Positions 1-6,945 of a stretch of 9,774 bases of DNA are shown here, piece after piece (position 1 is the first letter of the stretch; every line of letters starts with the position of its first letter). Origin of the DNA: Pseudomonadota bacterium (GTDB taxonomy: Bacteria > Pseudomonadota > Alphaproteobacteria > Rhizobiales > Rhizobiaceae). The notes under the pieces are model-generated. The model was given only the letters and a program-made list of their open reading frames with translations, was not told the origin of the DNA and made no database searches. The stretch lies in assembly GCA_023393575.1 (NCBI GenBank), contig JAEWKX010000233.1:1-9774 (forward strand), read 5' to 3'. A program made the translations under genes and the position numbers.

Positions 1-1153
1 GCAATGCGGTGCGGATGCGCGCCGTGAAACGGATACGATGGACACATTCGTCGATTCCAGCTGGTATTTCACCCGGTTCACGGCTCCTTGGGAGGACATG
101 CCGACGGACCCGCAGGCGGCCAATCACTGGCTGCCCGTTGATCAGTACATCGGCGGCATCGAGCATGCCATCCTTCACCTGCTCTATTCACGCTTCTTCA
201 CGCGGGCGATGAAGGAGACGGGCCACGTGGACGTCAAGGAGCCGTTCAGGGGCCTCTTCACCCAGGGAATGGTGGTCCATGAAACCTATCGGCGCGGCAG
301 CGGTGCCGCCGGCGAATGGGTGGCACCGGCTGACATCCGGATCGAAGAGGTCGATGGAAGGCGCCGCGCGACGCTTCTGTCGACGGGCGAGGAGGTGACG
401 ATCGGCTCCATCGAGAAGATGTCGAAGTCGAGGAAGAACGTGGTCGATCCGGACGATATCATCTCCTCTTACGGCGCTGATACGGCCCGCTTTTTCGTTT
501 TGTCGGATTCGCCACCCGATCGCGACGTCATTTGGTCCGAGGCGGGGGTCGAAGGCGCACACCGTTTCACGCAGCGCCTCTGGCGACTCATATCCGAGGC
601 GGCTGCGAATCTTGGAGACGTTCAGGGCGCCCCTGCCGGGGAAGGAGAGGGGCTTGTCATCTCTCAGGCCGCGCACAAGACCCTGAAGGCGGTTCAAGAA
701 GACTACGACAAGCTGTCTTTCAACAAGGCGGTCGCGCGGGTCTACGAGTTGGTGAACACGCTTGCCGCACCTCTGGCGCGTGTGGCCGCCGGCGAAGGCG
801 ATCAGGCGTTCAGGGCAGCCGTCCGCAACGCTGCGGAAATCCTGATCCAGATCGTTGCACCAATGACCCCGCATCTGGCGGAAGAATGCTGGGCATCACT
901 GGGCAATTCTGAGATGTTGTCCTGCACGCCGTGGACCCGTTTCGACGAGAGTCTCGTCGCTGAAAACGAAATTATGCTACCGGTCCAGATAAACGGTAAG
1001 AAGCGGGCGGAATTGACAATCGCACGTGATGCCCCCCAAGATGCCGTCCAGGCCGCAGTCCTTCAACTGGATGCCGTGCGTGCTGCGCTGGATGGGCGGG
1101 CAGCCAAGAAGGTCATCGTCGTCCCACAGAGGATCGTAAACATTGTCGTCTGA
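1..1153 (+). CDS. leuS: Leucyl-tRNA synthetase, C-terminal part (5' end cut by window edge)
   Basis: This class I aminoacyl-tRNA synthetase charges tRNA-Leu with leucine in the cytoplasm. The reading frame is open from base 2, before the first internal ATG at base 38, so the gene starts outside the window; 383 codons are visible, a little under half of the usual 860-880. Visible landmarks are the [10 protein letters not shown] segment of the catalytic core just after base 38, an [12 protein letters not shown] helix, and the catalytic KMSKS loop at bases 416-430 followed by [11 protein letters not shown]. Next comes the helical anticodon-binding domain, and then the small C-terminal domain ([13 protein letters not shown] onwards) ending in IVNIVV. 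The stop is TGA at 1151-1153. The lptE start overlaps the last 11 bases, suggesting co-transcription and translational coupling. All visible motifs are intact. Identification is firm from KMSKS and its surroundings. Confidence 0.97.
   Translation, partial: QCGADARRETDTMDTFVDSSWYFTRFTAPWEDMPTDPQAANHWLPVDQYIGGIEHAILHLLYSRFFTRAMKETGHVDVKEPFRGLFTQGMVVHETYRRGSGAAGEWVAPADIRIEEVDGRRRATLLSTGEEVTIGSIEKMSKSRKNVVDPDDIISSYGADTARFFVLSDSPPDRDVIWSEAGVEGAHRFTQRLWRLISEAAANLGDVQGAPAGEGEGLVISQAAHKTLKAVQEDYDKLSFNKAVARVYELVNTLAAPLARVAAGEGDQAFRAAVRNAAEILIQIVAPMTPHLAEECWASLGNSEMLSCTPWTRFDESLVAENEIMLPVQINGKKRAELTIARDAPQDAVQAAVLQLDAVRAALDGRAAKKVIVVPQRIVNIVV
1128..1133 (+). promoter_or_regulatory. Ribosome binding site supporting the TTG start of lptE
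   Basis: AGAGGA lies nine bases before the TTG at 1143, inside the leuS 3' end. It is the best Shine-Dalgarno match near the start. It supports TTG as initiator, because this frame has no ATG or GTG before the lipoprotein signal peptide. Confidence 0.55.
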
Positions 1154-1694
1154 TGTCTTCCGCATCGCCCGCCGAGCCTTTACGGCTGCCTCGGCCGTCG
1201 TCGTCGTCGCAACATTGTCCGCCTGCCAGGTCCGGCCGCTCTACGGAGAAGCAGCGGGACCGGGGAAACTTCTCGCCGATGTCGGGTTCTCCGAAGCGGA
1301 TGACCGGGTGGAGCAGGTCGTGCGCAATCAATTGATCTTCCTTGTTTCCGGGGGTCAGGGCGAGGCACGCGTTCCGCAATATATGGTTCAACTTCAGGTA
1401 ATCTCCGCTTATAGCGACATCCTAGACGACGAGGATGTCGTCGGCCTCCAGCCCGGCAGGGTCGTGGTGACGGGCACCTATACGATGTCGCGCGTCAGCG
1501 ATGGTCAAGTCCTGAAGACGGGCACCCGCCGGGCGACGTCTCTGCTCGACGTGTCGCGCCAGGAATTTGCGGAGCTGCGCTCCGTCCGCGACGCGGAGGA
1601 TCGCGCTGCCCGCGAGCTCGCGGAGGTCATACGCGCGGATCTCGCCATTGCGCTGGCGAAGGAGCCTCCGCCCCAGGTGACATGGCAGAAATAA
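1143..1694 (+). CDS. lptE: LPS-assembly lipoprotein LptE
   Basis: LptE is the outer-membrane lipoprotein that plugs and supports the LptD barrel during insertion of lipopolysaccharide into the outer leaflet. The protein has 183 residues. Its signal peptide has a basic n-region (R7, R10, R11), a hydrophobic stretch at about 15-24, and a lipobox L25-S-A-C28. The residue after Cys28 is Gln rather than Asp, consistent with outer-membrane sorting. The mature part begins QVRPLYG, as is common in rhizobial LptE proteins, and ends in a charged helical tail ([19 protein letters not shown]). The start is a TTG overlapping leuS by 11 bases, chosen because it gives a complete signal peptide and has AGAGGA upstream. 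The end overlaps holA by 13 bases. The position between leuS and holA matches the lptE locus of many Gram-negative bacteria. The sequence is poorly conserved, so the name rests on lipobox, size and context. Confidence 0.85.
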   Translation: MSSDVFRIARRAFTAASAVVVVATLSACQVRPLYGEAAGPGKLLADVGFSEADDRVEQVVRNQLIFLVSGGQGEARVPQYMVQLQVISAYSDILDDEDVVGLQPGRVVVTGTYTMSRVSDGQVLKTGTRRATSLLDVSRQEFAELRSVRDAEDRAARELAEVIRADLAIALAKEPPPQVTWQK

Positions 1695-2722
1695 AGTCTC
1701 ACGAATTTGATCGCTTTGCCGAGGGGGCGACGGACCTCTACCGCATATTCGTGGTCTACGGACCCGACCGTGGGCTGGCGGCGGAACGTGCGGCAATTCT
1801 GGCGAAGAGGTCCGGCGTGGTTTCGGACGACCCATTCGCGACGCTCAAGCTGGATGTATCGGATCTGCAGAACGATCCCGGGCGGCTTCTGGACGAGGTA
1901 AACTCCCTTGGTCTCTTCGGCGGCCAGAAGCTCATCTGGCTCCGGAATGCCTCCAATGAAAAGGCTCTTGTTGACGCAATAGCGGTCTTGGCGAACGGCC
2001 CACCGCCCGCCAACTTCCTGCTTGTCGAAGCAGGGGACTTGAAAAAGGGGAGCGGGCTGCGCAAGGTCGCGGAGGCATCGAAGGCGATCGCCATCATCCC
2101 ATGTTACGCCGATGACGCGCGCGCGCTGAACAGCCTTATCGATACAGTTCTCGGCGAGGATGGCCTGACCATAAGTCCGGAGGCACGCCGGCATCTGATG
2201 GAATTGCTTGGCGGTGACCGGGCGGCATCGCGTAACGAGATCCGCAAGCTGGCACTTTATTGTCGGGGCAGAGCCAGGGTCGAGGAAGAGGATGTTTCTG
2301 CCATCATCGGCGATGCCAGCGGCGTTTCCGCCGACGAAGCCGTGGATGCAGCACTTAATGGTGATCTGCCCGCGCTTCGCCACGCCTTGCAGAAGGTTCG
2401 AACCTCAAAAACACCGGTTTTCCTGGTTCTGCAATCCTGTCTTAAGCAGTTCCAGATGATGGAATTGATGCGCGCGGAGATGGATGAGAAGAGGATCCAA
2501 TCGGGGCAGGTGATGATGACGCTCGGGCGGCACATCCACTTCAAGCGCAAGCCGTTGATCGAAAAGGCATTGCATATGTGGCCGGCCGATGCGCTCGCCC
2601 GCGAGACGGAGCGACTTCAGGCTGCTGTTCTCCGGAGTCGCCAGAGGCAGACTCTCGAGGATAGCATAGCCTTTCAGACCCTGATGGCCATTACGATTCA
2701 GTCGGCCAGAGCTCGCCGCTGA
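1682..2722 (+). CDS. holA: DNA polymerase III delta subunit
   Basis: HolA is the delta subunit of the clamp loader. It binds and opens the beta sliding clamp so that it can be loaded onto primed DNA by the replicase. The protein has 346 residues, close to the family norm. The N-terminal region contains the YGPDRGLAAER segment (residues 26-36), which corresponds to the degenerate P-loop area of the delta AAA+ fold; delta itself does not hydrolyse ATP. Residues 175-190 (LLGGDRAASRNEIRKL) match the conserved LGGDRxxxxNELxKL segment of the family. The C-terminal third is the helical collar domain. The ATG at 1682 overlaps the lptE end by 13 bases, with only a weak AGG just upstream, suggesting translation coupled to lptE. 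The stop TGA at 2720-2722 directly abuts the stop of convergent parB. Confidence 0.93.
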   Translation: MAEIKSHEFDRFAEGATDLYRIFVVYGPDRGLAAERAAILAKRSGVVSDDPFATLKLDVSDLQNDPGRLLDEVNSLGLFGGQKLIWLRNASNEKALVDAIAVLANGPPPANFLLVEAGDLKKGSGLRKVAEASKAIAIIPCYADDARALNSLIDTVLGEDGLTISPEARRHLMELLGGDRAASRNEIRKLALYCRGRARVEEEDVSAIIGDASGVSADEAVDAALNGDLPALRHALQKVRTSKTPVFLVLQSCLKQFQMMELMRAEMDEKRIQSGQVMMTLGRHIHFKRKPLIEKALHMWPADALARETERLQAAVLRSRQRQTLEDSIAFQTLMAITIQSARARR

Positions 2723-3598
2723 TCAACGACGTTCGAGTAACCGGCAGATTTCTTCCAACTGATCAAGGCTGTGGTAATTGATTCGAACCTGGCCTGGGCC
2801 ACCCTTGTGGTTGATCTTGACGTCGAGACCGAGAGAATCCGACAACGTACGCTCAAGAGCCAAGGTATCGGAATCCTTTTGCTCGGATTTTGCGACAACC
2901 GGTTCGGATTGGGCTTTGATATCGTTCTGTGCCAACCGCTCCGCATCCCGCACCGACATGCCTTTCGACACGATTGTGCGGGCTAGCGACACCGGGTCCG
3001 ACGTCGTGATCAGCGCTCTGGCATGCCCTGCAGACAGGGCACCGGACGCCAGCATATCCCGGACGGGCTCAGGCAGCTTCAGGAGACGCAGACTATTGGC
3101 AACGTGACTGCGGCTTTTCCCGATGATTCCGCCGAGATCGTTTTGCGTATAACCGTAGTCGGCGATGAGTTGGTCGTAACCCAGCGCCTCGTCCAGCGGA
3201 TTGAGGTCCGCCCGCTGGACATTCTCAACGATCGCTATCTCCAGAGCAGTCCGATCATCCACATCTCGCACGATGCCGGGTATCTGATGCAGGCCGGCCA
3301 GTTGTGCTGCGCGCCAGCGCCGCTCACCGGCGATAATCTCGTAACGCTCGCCGACCGATCGCACGACAACCGGCTGTACGATGCCGTGCTGCCGTATCGA
3401 GCTGGCAAGATCCTGAAGATCATTCTCATCAAACTGACGACGGGGATTACGGGGGTTGCGATCGATATGTTCTATAGGGATAAGGCGATCGGGATTGATT
3501 GCGGGTGGGCCAGCATCAACCGGCAAAGGTTGATCCATCTGTCCGATCAATGCGGCTAGGCCGCGGCCAAGTCTGCGTTTGGAAAGATCGTCGCTCAT
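2723..3598 (-). CDS. parB: Chromosome partitioning protein ParB
   Basis: ParB is the DNA-binding CTPase that loads at parS sites, slides outward as a clamp, and lets ParA pull the replicated origins apart. The protein has 291 residues. It begins with the usual chromosomal ParB N-terminus (KRRLGRGLAALIG, residues 8-20), the ParA-interacting segment. The CTP-binding boxes are GERRWRA (91-97) and ENVQRADLNPLDEA (125-138). A helix-turn-helix at about 152-174 (QNDLGGIIGKSRSHVANSL and following) recognises parS. A linker follows, then the dimerisation domain (about 245-291) ending LEEICRLLERR. The ATG is six bases after AGGAT (plus-strand 3605-3609), and parA ends 18 bases upstream, so the pair form an operon. 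All key residues are present. Two parS-like sites lie 1.4 and 3.3 kb upstream. Confidence 0.97.
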   Translation of the reverse strand: MSDDLSKRRLGRGLAALIGQMDQPLPVDAGPPAINPDRLIPIEHIDRNPRNPRRQFDENDLQDLASSIRQHGIVQPVVVRSVGERYEIIAGERRWRAAQLAGLHQIPGIVRDVDDRTALEIAIVENVQRADLNPLDEALGYDQLIADYGYTQNDLGGIIGKSRSHVANSLRLLKLPEPVRDMLASGALSAGHARALITTSDPVSLARTIVSKGMSVRDAERLAQNDIKAQSEPVVAKSEQKDSDTLALERTLSDSLGLDVKINHKGGPGQVRINYHSLDQLEEICRLLERR

Positions 3599-3616
3599 TG
3601 CTGCATCCTGATCACT

Positions 3617-4405
3617 TTAGGCCGCCTTCCGTTGGCGCTCTCGTTGGATGACCTCCGACGCCAGTTGCAGATAAGCCTGGCTGCCCGCGCATTTCAGGTC
3701 GTAGAGGATTGCCGGTTTTCCATAGCTGGGTGCCTCCGAGACCCGCACATTTCGCGGAATCAGCGTATGATAGACCTTGTCCCCCAGATACGTCCTGACG
3801 TCGTTCACCACCTGTTGCGCCAGATTGTTCCGGGAATCGAACATGGTGAGGACTATTCCCTGGATATCGAGAGAAGGATTGACAGTCTGACGGACCTGAT
3901 TCACCGTTTCCAGAAGCTGGCTCAAGCCCTCAAGCGCAAAGAACTCGCACTGGAGAGGCACCAGTACGGATTGGGCGGCCGCCATCGCATTCATGGTCAG
4001 GAGATTGAAGGAGGGCGGGCAGTCGAGGATGACATATGTATAGGGCAGGTTACCTTGCCCTAGCGCACGGCGCAGGCGGAACACGCGGTCCGCCTCCTGG
4101 GCGATCTCCATCTCGAAACCCAGAAGATCCATCGTGGATGGAACGATCGATAGATTCGGTACCGCCGTGGGGAGAACCGTTTGTTCAACCGAGTGCGTTC
4201 CCATGAGCAGGTCATAGGAAGACACTGCCCTGTCCCGCCGGTCGATGCCGAGACCGGTGCTGGCGTTGCCCTGAGGATCGAGATCCACGATGAGGACCTG
4301 CTCGCCGATGGCGGCGAGGGCCGTTGCCAGGTTGATGGCGGTCGTCGTTTTCCCGACTCCACCCTTCTGGTTGGCGATGGTGATGATGCGGCTGTTATAA
4401 TTCAT
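3617..4405 (-). CDS. parA: Chromosome partitioning ATPase ParA (Soj family)
   Basis: ParA is a ParA/MinD-family ATPase that binds non-specific DNA as an ATP dimer. Stimulated by ParB, it moves the ParB-parS complex across the nucleoid. The protein has 262 residues, the size typical of chromosomal ParA proteins. Such proteins lack the N-terminal helix-turn-helix extension of many plasmid ParAs. The deviant Walker A motif KGGVGKTT is at 14-21, with both the signature and P-loop lysines present. DLDPQGNAS (41-49) is the Walker A' region with its catalytic Asp, and VILDCPP (125-131) is Walker B. The C-terminal segment PRNVRVSEAPSYGKP is the usual ParA pattern. The ATG has AGGA five bases upstream, and the gap to rsmG is 18 bases. 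No separate promoter is evident, so expression probably comes from the mnmE-mnmG-rsmG unit. Confidence 0.97.
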   Translation of the reverse strand: MNYNSRIITIANQKGGVGKTTTAINLATALAAIGEQVLIVDLDPQGNASTGLGIDRRDRAVSSYDLLMGTHSVEQTVLPTAVPNLSIVPSTMDLLGFEMEIAQEADRVFRLRRALGQGNLPYTYVILDCPPSFNLLTMNAMAAAQSVLVPLQCEFFALEGLSQLLETVNQVRQTVNPSLDIQGIVLTMFDSRNNLAQQVVNDVRTYLGDKVYHTLIPRNVRVSEAPSYGKPAILYDLKCAGSQAYLQLASEVIQRERQRKAA

Positions 4406-4423
4406 GTCGATCCTGATGCCTGA

Positions 4424-5041
4424 TCAACTCTTCGGCTGTAGCCCGCTGATTTCGAGAATCACCGAATTCTGCTCCACAGCACTCGGATGTCTTACCAGAT
4501 CGAAATCCCAACCGCCACGCGCTTTGTCCACCTCGCGCTGGTAATCCCGGCCTTTGTGCAGCAGGGCCCGGGTAGTGGAGCCAATCATCCAGCGCGAAGC
4601 ATAATGTAGCACGAGGTCTAAATCCGCCAAGGCGCGAGCCGAGATGAGGTCGCAGGCGGCAATCTCCTTGTGTGCGTCCTCGATCCTCAACGGATGTACG
4701 CTGCCGCGCGCACCGCATTCCATGAGCGCCACGCGCAGGAAGGCACATTTCTTCCGGTTGCTTTCCACCAAGTGAACCCAGCCGCCGCCGGTGTCTGCCA
4801 GGAGGATCGCCGTGATCACGCCCGGGAATCCGCCGCCTGCGCCGAGATCCAGCCATGTCGCCGGCTCTGGATGAAGCTGGAATAGCTGGGCGCTGTCGAC
4901 GATATGCCGGCTCCACACCTCCTGCAGAGTTGATGGTGCAACGAGATTTATGCTCTTCGCCCATTTCTGGAACAGGATAGCAAAACGCTCGAGCCGGTCC
5001 TGCGTTTCACGTGAAACACGCCTTCCGTTCAGCTCCATCAT
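4424..5041 (-). CDS. rsmG: 16S rRNA (guanine-N7)-methyltransferase RsmG (GidB)
   Basis: RsmG methylates N7 of G527 (E. coli numbering) in 16S rRNA using S-adenosylmethionine. In other species, loss gives low-level streptomycin resistance. The protein has 205 residues, near the usual length. The SAM-binding motif [11 protein letters not shown] is at 64-74, preceded by INLV (31-34) and SRHIVDS (44-50). [13 protein letters not shown] (91-103), ISARALA (133-139) and LLHKG (160-164) are the remaining conserved blocks. The start ATG shares the ATGA overlap at 5038-5041 with the mnmG stop, indicating translational coupling; a second ATG follows immediately, and either could be used. Codons 9-13 (VSRET) are encoded by a near-perfect parS palindrome, so this stretch is both coding and a probable ParB site. 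Confidence 0.96.
   Translation of the reverse strand: MMELNGRRVSRETQDRLERFAILFQKWAKSINLVAPSTLQEVWSRHIVDSAQLFQLHPEPATWLDLGAGGGFPGVITAILLADTGGGWVHLVESNRKKCAFLRVALMECGARGSVHPLRIEDAHKEIAACDLISARALADLDLVLHYASRWMIGSTTRALLHKGRDYQREVDKARGGWDFDLVRHPSAVEQNSVILEISGLQPKS
5003..5018. promoter_or_regulatory. parS site, ParB loading sequence, inside the rsmG 5' end
   Basis: On the minus strand this reads TGTTTCACGTGAAACG, matching the bacterial parS consensus TGTTTCACGTGAAACA at 15 of 16 positions. The inner 14 bases (5004-5017) are a perfect palindrome. It encodes Val-Ser-Arg-Glu-Thr of RsmG. The lone difference is the outermost base. With parA and parB immediately downstream, a function as a centromere site is very likely. 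Confidence 0.88.
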
Positions 5042-6912
5042 GAGACTCGCATAGCGCGCGCCATGGTATGCTTGCGGATCATAGCAAGGAGCAACGCTGT
5101 TGCTGCCGGCGTCATGCCTTCGATCCGGGCAGCCTGCGCCAGCGTGCGCGGCTGCCGCTCCGCAAGTTTCTTCTTCAGCTCGTTGGAGAGGCCGGAGACC
5201 GTCTGATAGTCGAACTCATCCGGTATCACCAGGCCTTCATCCCGTTGGAGAGCGAGGATGTCACCTTGCTGACGATCAAGATAAACGGCATAACCCGCCT
5301 CGATCTCGAGAGCTTCTACGACTTTTGGCTCGATCTCCCGCAGACTTTTCCAGATGGATTGCAGCGTTTCTATCTTTACCTCCGGATAAGCCATCAGCTC
5401 ATAGGCGCTCCGCCGTTGGCCATCACGATTCAAGTTGAGCCCGTGAGCGACCGCCTCGTTAGGCGTGAGGGATAGGTTTTTCAAGCAATCGCGCCACCTA
5501 TCCAGCTGTTCCTTGTAGCACCGGAAGCGTTCCTTCCTTGCCGACCCGACGATTCCAAGCTTTAGCCCGTCCGGGGTAAGGCGTTGATCCGCATTATCCG
5601 CTCTGAGCGACAGTCTGTATTCAGCCCGAGAGGTAAACATACGATAGGGTTCGGTCACACCCTTTGTCGTCAGGTCGTCAACCATGACGCCGATATAGGA
5701 GTTGGTTCGGCTGAAATGGAAAGGAGTGCCGCCACTCGCCCGCAAGCCAGCATTGAGCCCGGCCACCAGCCCCTGCGCGGCCGCTTCCTCGTACCCAGTC
5801 GTCCCGTTAATCTGGCCTGCCAGGAACAAGCCGTTGATCTTATTGACTTCCAGGCCCATGGTAAGCTGGCGGGGATCGATATGATCATATTCAATGGCGT
5901 ATCCGGGCTGCAGAATGCGTGCCGTCTCCAGCCCCGGAATGGTCCGAATGAAAGCTTCCTGAACGTCTACCGGAAGCGACGTTGAAATTCCGTTTGGATA
6001 TACGGTATCATCTTCGAGACCTTCCGGCTCCAAGAAAATCTGATGGCCGTCGCGTTCGCCAAATCGAACGATCTTATCCTCGATGGATGGGCAATATCTT
6101 GGACCGACGCCCTCGATCCGACCGGAGTACATCGCCGACAGATGGATATTCTCGCTGATGATCCTATGGGTTTCCGGCGTGGTGCGGGTCACCCCGCAGG
6201 CAATCTGCCGGTTTAGGATGGCGTCCGTCATGAATGAAAACGGCACGGGAGACTCGTCCGCCTCTTGGCGGTCGATGGCGTTCCAGTCGATGGTTCGTCC
6301 ATCGAGCCTGGCCGGCGTTCCGGTCTTGAGGCGGCCAAGCTTAAGTCCGTGATTCTGTAATGTTTCAGATAGCCCGGCAGACGGTGCTTCGCCCATCCTT
6401 CCCGCCGCTATCGTCTCCTGACCTATATGAATGATCCCGCGTAGGAAGGTTCCAGTCGTCAGCACCACTGAATCGCAGGAAAAGCGCCGGCCATCGGCCA
6501 AAATAACGGCCTCGACGCGCTGGTTTCCGATAGTGATGTCGAATGCATCGCCCTCGATCACCTCAAGATTCGGATGAAGGAGGATTTCCCTTTGCATCGC
6601 CAGCCGGTAAAGCTTCCGATCCGCCTGAGTTCGGGGCCCACGGACGGCTGGTCCCTTGCGTCGGTTGAGGAGCCGGAACTGGATTCCCGCGGCATCAGCC
6701 ACACGTCCCATCAAGCCGTCGAGAGCGTCTACCTCCCGCACGAGATGACCCTTTCCGAGGCCACCAATGGCAGGATTGCAGGACATCACACCGATTGTTT
6801 CCCGCTTGTGCGTGACCAAAGCCGTTCTCGCACCGAGGCGCGCCGCTGCGCTGGCAGCCTCGCAACCCGCATGGCCGCCGCCGATCACGACAACATCAAA
6901 CCTGCTATCCAT
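5038..6912 (-). CDS. mnmG: tRNA uridine-5-carboxymethylaminomethyl modification enzyme MnmG (GidA)
   Basis: MnmG is the FAD-dependent partner of MnmE. Together they add the (carboxymethyl)aminomethyl group to C5 of the wobble uridine U34 of certain tRNAs, which supports accurate decoding. With the start chosen here the protein has 624 residues (E. coli 629). The FAD-binding Rossmann motif VIGGGHAG is at about 9-16. [14 protein letters not shown] carries Cys45, and the family signature [11 protein letters not shown] (270-280) carries Cys274; these correspond to the two functional cysteines of E. coli Mnm[18 protein letters not shown] (365-381) is the second signature. The C-terminal helical domain that binds MnmE is complete. 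I chose the ATG at 6910-6912 because AAGG lies five bases before it; an in-frame ATG at 6922-6924 would add four residues but has no close ribosome binding site. The stop overlaps the rsmG start. Confidence 0.96.
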   Translation of the reverse strand: MDSRFDVVVIGGGHAGCEAASAAARLGARTALVTHKRETIGVMSCNPAIGGLGKGHLVREVDALDGLMGRVADAAGIQFRLLNRRKGPAVRGPRTQADRKLYRLAMQREILLHPNLEVIEGDAFDITIGNQRVEAVILADGRRFSCDSVVLTTGTFLRGIIHIGQETIAAGRMGEAPSAGLSETLQNHGLKLGRLKTGTPARLDGRTIDWNAIDRQEADESPVPFSFMTDAILNRQIACGVTRTTPETHRIISENIHLSAMYSGRIEGVGPRYCPSIEDKIVRFGERDGHQIFLEPEGLEDDTVYPNGISTSLPVDVQEAFIRTIPGLETARILQPGYAIEYDHIDPRQLTMGLEVNKINGLFLAGQINGTTGYEEAAAQGLVAGLNAGLRASGGTPFHFSRTNSYIGVMVDDLTTKGVTEPYRMFTSRAEYRLSLRADNADQRLTPDGLKLGIVGSARKERFRCYKEQLDRWRDCLKNLSLTPNEAVAHGLNLNRDGQRRSAYELMAYPEVKIETLQSIWKSLREIEPKVVEALEIEAGYAVYLDRQQGDILALQRDEGLVIPDEFDYQTVSGLSNELKKKLAERQPRTLAQAARIEGMTPAATALLLAMIRKHTMARAMRVS

Positions 6913-6917
6913 CTTCA

Positions 6918-6921
6918 CCTT
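6918..6921 (-). promoter_or_regulatory. Ribosome binding site that decides the mnmG start
   Basis: AAGG on the minus strand lies five bases before the ATG at 6910-6912. The alternative ATG at 6922-6924 has only GGTGA some 15 bases upstream, which is too far away, and the bases between are the parS-like palindrome. Confidence 0.45.
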
Positions 6922-6926
6922 CATGG

Positions 6927-6942
6927 TGTTTCACGTGAATCA
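6927..6942. promoter_or_regulatory. Second parS-like site, in the mnmE-mnmG gap
   Basis: TGTTTCACGTGAATCA differs from the parS consensus at one position (A to T at 6940). The symmetry extends to 20 bases (6925-6944) with only that one mismatched pair. It fills most of the 33 bases between the mnmE stop and the chosen mnmG start. The changed base also creates GAATC (6937-6941), a GANTC motif of the kind methylated by CcrM in alphaproteobacteria. It is probably a ParB site, but weaker evidence than the rsmG site because the mismatch is internal. Confidence 0.7.
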
Positions 6943-6945
6943 CCG

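Noticed and set aside
224..229. CACGTG core in leuS as a possible parS
   Set aside because: The flanks do not match parS: the TTT and AAA arms are missing. The same is true of CACGTG at 1023-1028.
188..874. 228-codon minus-strand open frame opposite leuS
   Set aside because: It is antisense to the conserved leuS sequence, including the KMSKS region; it has the composition of a shadow.
1505..2383. 292-codon minus-strand open frame opposite lptE and holA
   Set aside because: It spans two real genes on the other strand and shows no recognisable motif.
3023..3559. 178-codon plus-strand open frame opposite parB
   Set aside because: It lies entirely antisense to a well-supported parB, has no family resemblance and no ribosome binding site; it is a shadow of GC-rich codon use.
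5594..6079. TTATCC sequences at 5594 and 6074 as DnaA boxes of an origin
   Set aside because: Both are partial matches inside mnmG coding sequence, far apart, with no AT-rich unwinding region. The origin is not in this window.
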